64,000 nt of DNA. Origin: Bog-756 sp963737625. GTDB taxonomy: Bacteria > Actinomycetota > Acidimicrobiia > Acidimicrobiales > RAAP-2. The translations under genes and the position numbers were made by a program. The stretch's first letter is position 1. Each line of letters opens with the position of its first letter. The notes beneath the pieces are model-generated. The model did not search any database. It saw only the letters and a program-made list of their open reading frames with translations, and was not told the DNA's origin. The stretch covers positions 496,001-560,000 of the forward strand of contig CAVTTK010000002.1 in assembly GCA_963737625.1 (NCBI GenBank). Direction: 5' to 3'. Positions 7,439-16,077 of this stretch are shown here, in pieces.

Positions 7439-7849
7439 TCAAGATCCTGTTGTCGTGAAGTCGACATGCAGACGGGTCAGCGTCGAGGTCTTGATCTTCC
7501 ACTGGCCTGCCACCAGCTCATAGGTCTCGTGATAGTGCCCGTAACCCTGCATACGGGTCCCGTCGGGCCACACGATGGTGTCCTGGAGCGCCCAGATGCC
7601 CTTCGCTGCCGAGGGTGAGGAGATCTCGATCTCCGGCATATGTCCGTGGTGGACCGTGATGGCCTCCTGCAGCGTCGGCCGCAGGAAGGCAAGGAACTCG
7701 TCGGCTCCGGCAACGATGCCGCCGCCCGCCGCGGTGGTGTCCATGATCACGTCGTCGGCGAAGACTGCACGCATACCCGACCAGTCCTTGGTGTCCATTG
7801 TCCGAAAATATCGGGCCTTGAGCTGTTTGATCGCTTCGATGTCGTCCAT
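7439..7849 (-). CDS. SnoaL-like (NTF2-fold) protein
   Basis: A 136-residue single-domain protein with the SnoaL_4 pattern: the start DIEAIKQLKARYFRTMDTKD, the acidic FADDVIMD strand and the closing YHETYELVAGQWKIKTSTLTR. NTF2-fold proteins of this group include small dehydratases, isomerases and ring-shaping enzymes, and many have no known substrate. The start is supported by AAGGGGAAG before the ATG. It is divergent from another SnoaL-like gene at 7972, with about 120 bases between them. It is the first gene outside the tRNA-flanked island. Confidence 0.82.
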   Translation of the reverse strand: MDDIEAIKQLKARYFRTMDTKDWSGMRAVFADDVIMDTTAAGGGIVAGADEFLAFLRPTLQEAITVHHGHMPEIEISSPSAAKGIWALQDTIVWPDGTRMQGYGHYHETYELVAGQWKIKTSTLTRLHVDFTTTGS

Positions 7850-7971
7850 GTCTTCCCCTTCGATCCTTGACGGCGGCGGACCGTCTCATCGCCATGCGCT
7901 GGGCGTGGAAACCCTAGCTCTGAGGGTCTGGGCGCACATCGCCCACGGCGACTCAGATAGGTTCCTGGAAC

Positions 7972-8340
7972 GTGGCCGTCGAGAGCTCCGACCCAACGTC
8001 TGTCGTACTTCGCTACCTGGACCGCATGGTGGCCCACGATTGGGTGGCAATGAGTCGGTGCCTCCACCCTGATGTGGTTCGCGTCGGTCCCTTCGGAGAT
8101 GCGTATACCCCTCGGGGACCCTACGTGGAGTACATCTCCTCCCTCTTGCCGAGATTGGTCAAGTACGACCTCACCATCGTGCGCACGATCGCCAGCAACT
8201 CGACCGTGGTGGTGCAACTGACCGAAACCATGGAGCTGAATGGGTCGATGGACGTGACCCAGGAGGTCCTGGTCTTCGACACCGACGCGTTGGGTCTGAT
8301 CACCAGCATTGATATTTTCATCCAGCGTGAATCCACGTGA
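7972..8340 (+). CDS. SnoaL-like / limonene-epoxide-hydrolase-like protein
   Basis: A 122-residue NTF2-fold protein starting at GTG 7972. Visible features are VVLRYLDRMVAHDWVAMSRC at the start, the HPDVVRVGPFGD turn and the IDIFIQRE end. The fold matches ketosteroid isomerase/SnoaL relatives, and no substrate can be named. It is divergent from the SnoaL-like gene at 7439-7849 and faces the PaiB-like gene. The GTG start is inferred, because no earlier in-frame start has a better ribosome-binding site. Confidence 0.72.
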   Translation: MAVESSDPTSVVLRYLDRMVAHDWVAMSRCLHPDVVRVGPFGDAYTPRGPYVEYISSLLPRLVKYDLTIVRTIASNSTVVVQLTETMELNGSMDVTQEVLVFDTDALGLITSIDIFIQREST

Positions 8341-8388
8341 GGCGAACGGGTCCCCGCCCATCTCAACGAGCCGCGGGGCGGACGCGAA

Positions 8389-9057
8389 CTACGTACCGTT
8401 CGGGTATGCCGCCCAACTCAGTCGCCGCGAGCCATGGCGTCCGCCATGGCTCTCGCCACCTGCGCCTGGGTGCTCTGAGGGCCGTGAGCCTCCGAGCCCG
8501 GTGATCACTCCGGTGATATCGGACGCGGGGCGATTCTGGGACAGCTTCCACTTACCCACCAGTGACGTCAGCTTGATCTCCACTCCGACAATGCCATTGA
8601 CCATGTCGTGAATGAAATCCCCGGGCGCATCCGCCAGGGACCAGGGTGAGGGGAACTCGCGCTCATGGAAGGTGACCAGCGAATCGAGGTGTTGGCGCTT
8701 CCACTCATTCTCGTGGTGAAGGGCGAGTACCCCTTTGGCCTGTATAGCCGTGTAGTTCCACGTGGGCACTACCCGTCCGTCCTCCACTTTGGACGGGTAG
8801 TAGCTGGGGGACACGTAGGCATAGGGCCCGATCCATGAGACAAGAGCGGGGATGGACAGATCGGCCCGTTTCCACTGCCCGTTGGCCTTGGCCAGGTGAC
8901 CCGTAACGGCGCCGGCATCATCGGATATGAGCAACGGCACGAACGAGGCCTCCAGGCCGTCGGCGCCACAGGTGATCAGTTCACCGGCCCGGATCTGACG
9001 GACGGCATCCCTGAGGATCGTCGAGTCGGTTTCGGTGAAGTGCCGCGGCATGTACAT
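8389..9057 (-). CDS. PaiB-family FMN-binding negative regulator
   Basis: A 222-residue protein beginning MYMPRHFTETD, the conserved start of the PaiB/FMN-bind_2 family, with HLAKANGQWK, YVSPSYYPSKVEDGRVVPTW (about 95-115, the family signature) and FHEREFPSPWSLAD further on. PaiB of Bacillus was described as a repressor of sporulation and protease genes; the domain is a split-barrel flavin-binding fold. The frame stays open upstream to 10041 but matches nothing there and overlaps the CPBP gene, so the family start at 9057 is used. The last ~25 residues are basic and Gly-rich. Confidence 0.88.
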   Translation of the reverse strand: MYMPRHFTETDSTILRDAVRQIRAGELITCGADGLEASFVPLLISDDAGAVTGHLAKANGQWKRADLSIPALVSWIGPYAYVSPSYYPSKVEDGRVVPTWNYTAIQAKGVLALHHENEWKRQHLDSLVTFHEREFPSPWSLADAPGDFIHDMVNGIVGVEIKLTSLVGKWKLSQNRPASDITGVITGLGGSRPSEHPGAGGESHGGRHGSRRLSWAAYPNGT

Positions 9058-9191
9058 GCGTCCAGGAAACACAGCGGGCCACGGTTCGTCAAGAGATAGG
9101 CACCCTGCGACGGACGGCCCGTGCGTGAGGAACCTGGGGGCCAACCGGGCCGCCTCCCGTCCGGTAATCGATCGACCCCCGGCGGTTCGGC

Positions 9192-10100
9192 TCACCGAAG
9201 AATGGAGATGGTGACCAGGATGGCATCGAACAGGAAATGGGCGGTGATGGGTCGGGTCAGCTTGCGGTGCTTTTGAAAGGACCGGGTTACGAAGAAGCCG
9301 AACGGGATTGTCAGCAGGAATCCGAGTCCGTAGTACACGTGGTAACTGGTCCGGAGCGTGAGGCTCAACAGCAGGGCGCTTCTCGGTGTCCATCCGAACT
9401 GCCCGAGCCTGGTGAGTAGGTAACCGTTTACCAGCACCTCTTCGGTGACGGCGGTGGTGGCCGAGATCGCCAATCCCCAGAATAGGTAGTACCAGGGCAC
9501 ATGTCCGGTGGGCACCTGATTGATGAGAGAGGAGTGGTGGATCAACAGCGGGCTGAGTGGCACCAAGATGATGAGTTCGGAACCGAAGGCGGCGGCGGCG
9601 ATGCCCAGTCCGGGTAGGACGTCCCCCAAGAAGCTGGGCACCCCGAGGCCCATGACCGACGGGGGCTGACCGGTGCGGGCCAGCAGGAACAGGGCGAGCG
9701 GTACGACGGCGGCGACGGGAAGGTAGGCGAAGATACCCAGGATCAGATTGACGACCGGCTGAGCCTGGACGATGGTCGGGAACCGGGCAACGCTCGCCAC
9801 GCCCTCCTCGTGCTGGGCGAACAGGATCACCGCGGCCATGACTGCGGGAAGTAGAAAGGCCAGCATCATGAACCTCGTCTCCCACACGAGGTTTGTGCGA
9901 GCCGGCCCCACGACCAGCACCAACGGGGTGGTGGGCGGTTCCTCGTCCCAGGCCGGACTGACGGTGGCCTGCCAGAACGACCAGCCAGCCGGGGCGGCCG
10001 GCCAATGGGGAGGTGGTCGCCAGCCCGGAAGCGGCCTCCATCCTTCGGGGGGCGGTGGCCAGTTGGGAGGGGACCGCCAGAGCCAGGCGTCATCTGCCAT
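9192..10100 (-). CDS. CPBP (CAAX/Abi-like) intramembrane protease family protein
   Basis: A 302-residue protein. A Pro/Trp-rich soluble tail (about 1-55, repeated PPxGW-type units such as PPPPEGWRPLPGW) is followed by about eight membrane helices. The CPBP motifs are recognisable: motif 1 as TEEVLVNGYL, motif 2 as SYHVYYG, and motif 3 as HFLFD. In motif 1 the usual EExxxR has Asn in place of Arg. Family members include type II CAAX-prenyl endopeptidases and bacteriocin self-immunity proteins; the role here is unknown. The start is placed at MADDAW because the upstream frame lacks similarity. Confidence 0.78.
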   Translation of the reverse strand: MADDAWLWRSPPNWPPPPEGWRPLPGWRPPPHWPAAPAGWSFWQATVSPAWDEEPPTTPLVLVVGPARTNLVWETRFMMLAFLLPAVMAAVILFAQHEEGVASVARFPTIVQAQPVVNLILGIFAYLPVAAVVPLALFLLARTGQPPSVMGLGVPSFLGDVLPGLGIAAAAFGSELIILVPLSPLLIHHSSLINQVPTGHVPWYYLFWGLAISATTAVTEEVLVNGYLLTRLGQFGWTPRSALLLSLTLRTSYHVYYGLGFLLTIPFGFFVTRSFQKHRKLTRPITAHFLFDAILVTISILR

Positions 10101-10509
10101 GTGGACTACTCCCCGGGGTCGATCGGTGGCCGGTGGTGAAGGGGGCTGGTGTAACGGTGACCCGGGCACCGTTGTCCGGCCGGTCGCGCCGGACGGGACA
10201 CCAATCCGACGCGGGGAGGAACGGCGTGTCCGACCCGATGCCGCCGTGCATGCCGGCCACAGTACGACGCCGGCGCGCAGAATCGGGGGTCCCTCGGCCG
10301 AGAGACGGATGCCAGCGCGGTAACGCCAGCCCCTCGCGGCGGCGACATCGATGAATAATCGGCTGGCCAACCGTCTCAACGAGGACGGGTTACTACGAGG
10401 ACGGGCTACTGGGGTCCGCCCGCGACGTTCCGTCGACCGTCGACCGTCGACCGTCGACCCACTGCACCACAATGGGCCGCACATCCTCTGGCACTTGAAA
10501 GGACACACC
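10101..10509. other. divergent intergenic region with tandem repeat
   Basis: About 410 bases between the CPBP gene (minus) and a VOC gene (plus). The only structure noticed is the four-copy GTCGACC repeat at 10432-10459. It must carry promoters for both flanking genes. Confidence 0.4.
10432..10459 (+). repeat. four tandem copies of GTCGACC
   Basis: A perfect 7-bp unit is repeated four times, 50 bases upstream of the VOC gene start. It may vary in copy number by replication slippage. Confidence 0.9.
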
Positions 10510-10944
10510 ATGCTCCGAGTCAGCACGTATCTGAACTTCATGGGTCAGACCGAAGAGGCCTTTCTCTTCTACCGATCGGTATTCGGCACCGATTTCCTCA
10601 CGCCGATCTCACGTATGGGCGAGATGCCGGCCGATCCGGCAATGCCGCCCCTGCCCGAGGCGGAGAAGAACATGGTGATGCACGTGGAATTGCCCATTCT
10701 CGGCGGTCACGTGCTGATGGGGACCGACCTGTTGGAGTCCCAGGGCCACGAGCTCCGCGCCGGCAACAACATGACCATCAATCTCGAACTGGAGGACAGG
10801 GCCGAGACCGAACGGCTCTCCGGGGAACTCTCGGCGGGTGGGAGCGATCGCTTCGGGCTCCAGGACATGCCCTGGGGTGCCTACTGGGGGACCTGCGCCG
10901 ACCGCTTCGGTGTCCGTTGGATGTTCAACTGCTACGCCGCATGA
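10510..10944 (+). CDS. PhnB-like VOC-superfamily protein
   Basis: A 144-residue protein of the PhnB/3-demethylubiquinone methyltransferase-like branch of the vicinal-oxygen-chelate fold. Seen are YLNFMGQTEEAFLFYRSVFG (the family start, with the pseudo-helix and AFxFY pattern), HVELPILGGHVLMGTD in the middle and WGAYWGTCADRFGVRWMFNC at the end. Despite database names such proteins are rarely methyltransferases; many are uncharacterised metal-binding proteins. The ATG at 10510 is preceded by GAAAGGACAC. Confidence 0.88.
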   Translation: MLRVSTYLNFMGQTEEAFLFYRSVFGTDFLTPISRMGEMPADPAMPPLPEAEKNMVMHVELPILGGHVLMGTDLLESQGHELRAGNNMTINLELEDRAETERLSGELSAGGSDRFGLQDMPWGAYWGTCADRFGVRWMFNCYAA

Positions 10945-10999
10945 GGATGTTCACCACACTCGGGTCGGGGTCGAATGTCGGCCCGGAGTGACCCCCGCC

Positions 11000-11035
11000 G
11001 TCGACATCGACGACGAAGTCGTCGTCGATGTCGAC
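11000..11035. repeat. perfect 17-bp inverted repeat
   Basis: Arms at 11000-11016 and 11019-11035 are exact reverse complements around a two-base centre (AG). The arms are built of GTCGAC and CGA triplets. It stands between the VOC gene and the hydrolase gene. As RNA it would form a very stable hairpin; there is no T-run. Termination, or binding of a dimeric regulator, are both possible. Confidence 0.85.
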
Positions 11036-11100
11036 TACCTTCGAATCGAGTGGGGTCCCGGTGATGCGGGGGCAGAGGTGGGTCCCCGGGGAGACGAGCA

Positions 11101-11958
11101 ATGTTCACCTTCGAGACAAGCGACGGCCGCATCCTCTCCTATCTGATCCGTGGCGACGGTCCGTTGCTGGTGATGATTCCGGGTGGCCCCGGTATGGACC
11201 CAGAGGCCTACTTCGACCCGGCGGTGCTTCCGGGGTGGACCCAACTGATCCTCTGCCCGCGGGGGACGGGTGCTTCTGAGGCGCCCCCAACGCCGGAGGG
11301 GTACCGAGTCGCCGGCTACATCACCGACGTCGACGAGCTCCGTCGGCACCTCGGCGTCGAGCGGCTGACCCTCTACGGCAACAGCCATGGCGCGACGGTC
11401 GCGCTCGCCTACGCAGGCACGTATCCCCGGCACATTTCCCGCATGGTGCTGGCCAACGGCTTGGCGCGGATGGACGAGGACTTTGCCGCTGACGTGGCCG
11501 CCGCCCGTGACCGATTCGTGGCCCAGGTGCCCGACGGCGTCCAGCGCCTCGCCGCCGCCGACTCGGCTGGTGAACGATTGCCTCACGGGGGAGATGAGGA
11601 TGGCCAACGCCGGGACCTGCGGATGCTGATGAGCCGCTATGTGGCCTCTCTGGATCAGAACACTGGCGCCTATCTCGACCGCCTGTGCGCCGCCCCCATG
11701 CACTACGAGGCCGTCGGCCCCATGTACGAGGAGTTCATCACCGGACTCGACCTACTGGCCGGTGCCCGGGATATCACCGTCCCGACCCTGGTCATCGGCG
11801 GCGAGTTGGACGTCACGGTGCCCGTCGAACATGCGCAGAAGATCGCCGATGCACTCCCGGACGCCCACTGCGCACGTCTGGCCGGAGCGGGTCATTTTGT
11901 GGAGGTCGAAGTCCCGCGGCGGTGGAGCACTCTGGTGCAGGGGTTCCTCACGAGTTGA
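11101..11958 (+). CDS. alpha/beta hydrolase, proline-iminopeptidase-like
   Basis: A 285-residue alpha/beta-hydrolase. The oxyanion region is IPGGPGMDP (about residue 23), the nucleophile elbow is GNSHGA (about 94-99, Ser), the acid is likely Asp in GGELDVTVP and the base is His in GAGHFVEVE. The GGPG form and the order of motifs resemble the S33 proline iminopeptidase/haloperoxidase-like group. The substrate is unknown. A Shine-Dalgarno sequence (GGGGAGACGAG) precedes the ATG. Confidence 0.85.
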   Translation: MFTFETSDGRILSYLIRGDGPLLVMIPGGPGMDPEAYFDPAVLPGWTQLILCPRGTGASEAPPTPEGYRVAGYITDVDELRRHLGVERLTLYGNSHGATVALAYAGTYPRHISRMVLANGLARMDEDFAADVAAARDRFVAQVPDGVQRLAAADSAGERLPHGGDEDGQRRDLRMLMSRYVASLDQNTGAYLDRLCAAPMHYEAVGPMYEEFITGLDLLAGARDITVPTLVIGGELDVTVPVEHAQKIADALPDAHCARLAGAGHFVEVEVPRRWSTLVQGFLTS

Positions 11959-12000
11959 CGGCCCCAACGGGGGAGCGGTCCGTGACCGCTCGGGGCGGTG

Positions 12001-12228
12001 TCACTCCTCGGGGCCGTAGGTCCTTCCCGTCCAGGTGAAGGTCAGGGCCGATCTGCCGTCGGGGATCGACCGAATCTCCCCGGTCCGCCGGTAGCGGTGT
12101 CGTTGGCCATCGGTCATGACCACGCACAGCTCATCGGTCCCTCCGTCGACCGCATGCTCCCTGCCGTCCATCGGTCCGCCGACCAGGACGGCTACCTCGG
12201 CGAGATCTCCTGTGGGAGCGGTGTCCAT
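12001..12228 (-). CDS. small hypothetical protein with GGPMDGRE motif
   Basis: A 75-residue protein starting at MDTAPTGD. The core AVLVGGPMDGREHAVDGGTD and the end TFTWTGRTYGPEE resemble short hypothetical proteins found in actinomycete genomes and phages, with no function known to me. The frame is open for another 77 codons upstream, but that part has the composition of non-coding DNA. Confidence 0.5.
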   Translation of the reverse strand: MDTAPTGDLAEVAVLVGGPMDGREHAVDGGTDELCVVMTDGQRHRYRRTGEIRSIPDGRSALTFTWTGRTYGPEE

Positions 12229-12774
12229 GGCCTCCAGAATGGCAAAGCACGGCGAGCCGGACAACGGAGCCGTCCCTTCCCGACACCGTTGCCGTCCTGC
12301 CAACCGACGGCGGGGATGATCGGGGCGTTGAGGTGACGCCTGGTCATACCCCCGTCCAAGGGCCGTCTCCGGGGGGCGAACGCGTCCCCTCGGCGGTGCT
12401 GGTCCAGCAGTCGCTGCCGTCGACGGTGGCGAAGATGGCCGATGCCCGTTCGGTGCCACCTGCAGGGCCGGCGTGGAGGCTGCCGAGGAACACTCCGCGT
12501 ACCGGCACGGGTCTTCCGACCGATTTTGTCCTGGGTGAGGGCCGGCAATGGCGATTGGGGGTCGTATCCCGTGCCGGTGGACTCCCTATCGGGGCCGTCG
12601 ACCTGCTTCGATGCGGTACTGTGCCACGGCAAGCCATCTCGGACACTGGTAGGGGTGCCTCGCACCCCCGACGCCGGCCCGGTTCCTCACGCCGCCCGTA
12701 GAGCCCTTCGGGTCGCAGGAGCAACCGGCCTTCGGTGGAGGCCACGTTGTCGACCAGCCCCAACGAGGAGAGTC
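12229..12774. other. stretch without a confident gene
   Basis: About 545 bases. Several frames are open on both strands. One minus-strand frame (12344-12763) ends in plausible residues (VFLGSLHAGPAGG, IFATVDGSDCW) but has no recognisable start, family or ribosome-binding site. It could be a decayed gene. Confidence 0.35.
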
Positions 12775-13143
12775 ATGGACATCGAGGAGTTCTACGGTGG
12801 CGACGAGCGTCGCCGGCAGTCGGCCGAGGTCGAGCTGGGCACGAACTGGTTCGACGCCAAGGGCAGCCGCTACGAACTCAGCTGGGTCCAGGACACCGGG
12901 GAGCTCTACGTGATGTTGGAACTCGTCCCCGAGGTCGACTCGTGGACACCGTTCGGCGACAGCGAGGTGGAGGAGATCCCCGTCGACCGGGTGCTGGTCA
13001 TGGTGGTGGGCTACATCCCCACCCTGGACGAGGTGGAGCGCATTCTGGCGGGCTGGCCCGACCAGATGGCCAAGCCCGATGGCATCTCCTGGGTGGCCGA
13101 GCGTCTGCGGTCGAACGGGGTGCCGTCAGTCGCTCCCGCCTGA
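12775..13143 (+). CDS. hypothetical protein, 122 residues
   Basis: An acidic soluble protein starting at ATG 12775 behind a good Shine-Dalgarno (GAGGAGAG). Segments such as FYGGDERRRQSAEVELGTNW, DTGELYVMLELVPEVDSW and LVMVVGYIPTLDEVERILAG suggest a compact alpha/beta domain. I do not recognise the family. A second hypothetical gene follows at 13219. Confidence 0.65.
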   Translation: MDIEEFYGGDERRRQSAEVELGTNWFDAKGSRYELSWVQDTGELYVMLELVPEVDSWTPFGDSEVEEIPVDRVLVMVVGYIPTLDEVERILAGWPDQMAKPDGISWVAERLRSNGVPSVAPA

Positions 13144-13218
13144 CGTTCCCGTGACCCCGGTGACCGGACGGGGTAGGGTCCGAGGAGTTGCCGGATCGAG
13201 TCAGGAGCAGGGGTACGG

Positions 13219-13578
13219 ATGGAGCTAGTGGTCGATCTTTCCACGGGGGACGTCGTGCTCCGCCGCCACCAGGACCTGCAGCGGTTCTCGGTCCAGGCCC
13301 GCCTGGTCCATCCCGGGGACGGTCCCGCCGAGGGGGCGCTCGGTGCGCTCTCGGCGGCCCTGCGAGTCCACGAGGTGGGCACCGTCGGTCCTGACGGGGA
13401 CGTGCTGGTCCCGACGGCTGCCGTGCGGAGGCTGGCCGGCGACGCCGCCAAGGAGGACGGGTTGTCGCTCGACCCCGACTGGGAGGCCGAGTTCAGCGGC
13501 ATGGTCCAATACGCGGCCACCAAAGGCTGGACGTCCGAGGACGGTGCGCTCCGGGCCCACGTGGAGTGGGAGGCCTGA
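13219..13578 (+). CDS. hypothetical protein, 119 residues
   Basis: Starts at ATG 13219. Residues 1-70 look like a beta-rich domain (VVDLSTGDVVLRRHQDLQRF, EVGTVGPDGDVLVP) and the last part is helical and acidic. The family is not recognised. It ends three bases before the GTG of an F420-type oxidoreductase, so the two are probably co-transcribed. Confidence 0.68.
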   Translation: MELVVDLSTGDVVLRRHQDLQRFSVQARLVHPGDGPAEGALGALSAALRVHEVGTVGPDGDVLVPTAAVRRLAGDAAKEDGLSLDPDWEAEFSGMVQYAATKGWTSEDGALRAHVEWEA

Positions 13579-13581
13579 ACG

Positions 13582-14457
13582 GTGCGCTTCTCCTATGCCG
13601 AGTCCATGGTCGACCCCTCGTTCTACGTGCCGTTGGCCCGGGCCGCCGAGGAGGCCGGCTATGACGGCATGGTCATCCCTGACAGCCTCTGTTATCCGGA
13701 GGAGTCCGACTCCACCTACCCCTTCTCACCCGATCACACGCGCGAGTTCCTCGAGGACAAGCCGTTCATCGAGCCCTTCTCCCTCATCCCGGCGCTCGGG
13801 GTGGTCACCGAGCGCCTCCGCTTCATCACCTTCGTCCTCAAGCTCCCCATGCGCCACCCGCTCCTCGTGGCCAAGCAGGCCAGCTCGGTGGCCGTGATGA
13901 CCAACAATCGACTGGCCCTGGGTGTGGGGAGCAGCCCCTGGCCCGAGGACTATGAGTTGGTTGACGTGCCATGGGAGGGTCGGGGCAGGCGGATGGACGA
14001 GGCCATGGCCATCGTCTCGGGGCTGTCGGCTGGCGGTTACTTCGAGTACCACGGGGAGGTCTACGACCTGCCCTCGGTCAAGATCAGCCCCACCCCAACC
14101 GAGCCCCTGCCCATCCTGGTCGGGGGGCACGCCACTCCTGCCCTTCGCCGGGCCGCCCGTTCCGACGGATGGCTGCACGGGGGAGGAGACCCTGAGGACC
14201 TGCCCGGCCTGCTGGAGCGCCTGGACCAGCTGCGCCAGGACGAGGGCACGGCCGACCGCCCCTTCGAGGTCCACGTGATCTCCCTCGACGCCTACACGGC
14301 GGACGGCATCCGCCGACTCGAGGAACAGGGGGTGACCGATGTGATCGTGGGGTTCCGGTGGCCCTACGCCGTGGGGCCGGACACCGAGGTGCTTCAGACC
14401 AAGTTGGACAACCTCCGCAGATTCGCCGACGACGTCATGAGCAAGGTCACCGCGTGA
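13582..14457 (+). CDS. LLM-class F420-dependent oxidoreductase
   Basis: A 291-residue luciferase-like TIM-barrel protein starting at GTG 13582. Seen are ARAAEEAGYDGMVIPDS (about 18-35), the LGVVTERLRFITFVLKLPMR strand, NRLALGVGSSPWPEDYE (about 110-125) and EPLPILVGGHATPALRRAAR (about 172-192), all typical of F420-dependent family members in actinomycetes. Enzymes of this type move a hydride between F420 and varied substrates. A downstream NTF2-fold gene overlaps its stop by four bases, so the two may act together. Confidence 0.9.
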   Translation: MRFSYAESMVDPSFYVPLARAAEEAGYDGMVIPDSLCYPEESDSTYPFSPDHTREFLEDKPFIEPFSLIPALGVVTERLRFITFVLKLPMRHPLLVAKQASSVAVMTNNRLALGVGSSPWPEDYELVDVPWEGRGRRMDEAMAIVSGLSAGGYFEYHGEVYDLPSVKISPTPTEPLPILVGGHATPALRRAARSDGWLHGGGDPEDLPGLLERLDQLRQDEGTADRPFEVHVISLDAYTADGIRRLEEQGVTDVIVGFRWPYAVGPDTEVLQTKLDNLRRFADDVMSKVTA

Positions 14458-14849
14458 CCACGGCCCGGGAACTGGGTCAGGCCTCCATGGCTGCGGTCGA
14501 GGCCCGAGACCGCGAGGCCTGGTTGGCCCTGTTCGCCCACGACGGCGTGGTGGAGGACCCGATCGGTCCCTCGGCCTTCGATCCCGAGGGCCGGGGTCAT
14601 CGCGGGATCGAGGCCATCGCCTCCTTCTACGACTCGGTCATCGCCGCCAACGAGTCCATCAGGTTCGACATCCGCCAGTCGTTCCTGTGCGGTGAGGAGG
14701 CGGCGAACGTGGGTGTCATCCGGATCACCTTCGCCGGCGCCACGGCCGTCGAGGTGGACGGCATCTACATGTACCGCCGTTCGCCCGATGACAAGATTGC
14801 CTCACTGCGGGCCTTCTGGGAGGCCGACGCCATCCGCACCGTGTCCTGA
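14454..14849 (+). CDS. SnoaL/ketosteroid-isomerase-like protein
   Basis: A 131-residue NTF2-fold protein. The GTG start is inside the stop of the LLM gene (GTGA overlap), indicating translational coupling. Typical features are MAAVEARDREAWLALFAHDG, VVEDPIGPSAFDPEG, HRGIEAIASFYDSVI and YMYRRSPDDKIASLRAFWE. Family members isomerise or dehydrate steroid- or polyketide-like substrates. Pairing with an F420 oxidoreductase suggests the same substrate class. Confidence 0.83.
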   Translation: MTTARELGQASMAAVEARDREAWLALFAHDGVVEDPIGPSAFDPEGRGHRGIEAIASFYDSVIAANESIRFDIRQSFLCGEEAANVGVIRITFAGATAVEVDGIYMYRRSPDDKIASLRAFWEADAIRTVS

Positions 14850-14862
14850 GGGGACCGGAGCG

Positions 14863-16077
14863 CTACCCCCGCACCGCCATCGGGGCCGCCCAGTCCGGCA
14901 TGGCCATGACCATCTGGACATCGCTGATGTGTCGTTCGGCGAACGCTCCGGCGCAGTAGCAGAGGTACAGGTCCCACAGGCGTTGGAACCGCTCATCGAG
15001 CCCGAGGGCGGTGATCTCTTGTCGGTGCCGCCCGACGTTCTCGTACCACCGCCGCAGGGTCTCGGCGTAGTGGCGGCCGATGTCCTCGAGGTCGATCACG
15101 GTCATCGGCGTGGACCGGCGGAGTGAGCGGGTGATGGCCTCGACCGACGGGATGCAGCTCCCGGGGAAGATCAGTTCGCCGATGAAGTCGGTCCCGATCT
15201 TGGCCCGCTGGTAGCTCCGGTCGTCCACGGTGATGGCCTGGAGGGCCATCAGGCCGCGATCGTTGAGCAGGGAGGCACAGGTGTGGAAGAAGGTGTCGTG
15301 TTGCCGCCAGTCGACCGCCTCGATCATCTCGATGGAAATCAGCTTGTCGAAGGTGCCGGTGAGATCCCGGTAGTCCTGGTCGAGCACGGTCACCCGGTCG
15401 GCCAGCCCGGCGTCGGCCACACGCTTGGATGCGAAGCGGTACTGGGCGTCGGAGATGGTCGTGGTGGTCACCCGGCAGCCGTAGGTCGAGGCGGCGTGGA
15501 CGGCGAAGCCACCCCAGCCGGTGCCGATCTCGACGACGTGGTCCGAGGGGCCCAGGCCGAGTTTGGTGCACAGCCGGTTCAACTTCGCACGCTGGGCGTC
15601 GGCCAAGCTCATCCCGGGGTGCTCGAAGACGGCCGACGAGTACATCATGGTCTCGTCCAGCATGAGGGCGAAGAACTCATTGGACAGGTCGTAGTGGGAG
15701 TGGATGTTCTCCCGGTCGTCCTGTCGTCCCGGGGGATGGAGCCGTCGGGCCCAGTCGGTGGCCGACCCCCACCACTGGCCCAGCCGGTCCTGGACCGTCG
15801 TCACCGGCCGGAGTCCGACGGAGAGGATCCTCACCAGGGAGGTCAGATCCTCGCAGTCCCACAAACCATCGGCGTAGGTGCGGCCGAGCCCCACCGATCC
15901 CTGGCGGAGAATGATCGGGTAGACGGCCGGATCGTGGATGACCATGGTGGCCCGGGGCAGGCCCGAGCCGAACCGGTGGGTGCCCTGGCCGTCCACCACG
16001 GTGAGCGATCCACGGTGCAGGTGCGAGGCCATGAACCGGAGGAAGCCGGCCGCCAGGGGCTCGGCCAACCGCGTCAC
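14863..16077 (-). CDS. cfa: cyclopropane-fatty-acyl-phospholipid synthase family protein
   Basis: A 404-residue SAM-dependent enzyme. Family landmarks are YADGLWDCEDLTSLVRIL (about 90-107), HSHYDLSNEFFALMLDE (about 150), the SAM-binding loop VVEIGTGWGGFA (about 200) and the C-terminal YCAGAFAERHISDVQMV. CFA synthases add a methylene from SAM across double bonds of membrane phospholipid acyl chains; relatives make methylated or furan fatty acids. The GTG start overlaps the stop of the DUF1365 gene by four bases. It is the last gene of a three-gene operon. Confidence 0.92.
   Translation of the reverse strand: MTRLAEPLAAGFLRFMASHLHRGSLTVVDGQGTHRFGSGLPRATMVIHDPAVYPIILRQGSVGLGRTYADGLWDCEDLTSLVRILSVGLRPVTTVQDRLGQWWGSATDWARRLHPPGRQDDRENIHSHYDLSNEFFALMLDETMMYSSAVFEHPGMSLADAQRAKLNRLCTKLGLGPSDHVVEIGTGWGGFAVHAASTYGCRVTTTTISDAQYRFASKRVADAGLADRVTVLDQDYRDLTGTFDKLISIEMIEAVDWRQHDTFFHTCASLLNDRGLMALQAITVDDRSYQRAKIGTDFIGELIFPGSCIPSVEAITRSLRRSTPMTVIDLEDIGRHYAETLRRWYENVGRHRQEITALGLDERFQRLWDLYLCYCAGAFAERHISDVQMVMAMPDWAAPMAVRG

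Noticed and set aside
9058..10041. N-terminal extension of the PaiB-like protein
   Set aside because: The added 327 residues are Arg/Pro/His-rich shadow sequence of the CPBP gene in another frame.
12344..12763. 139-residue minus-strand frame as a gene
   Set aside because: The last 50 residues look protein-like, but there is no supported start, no family and a poor first half. Left as an uncertain stretch.
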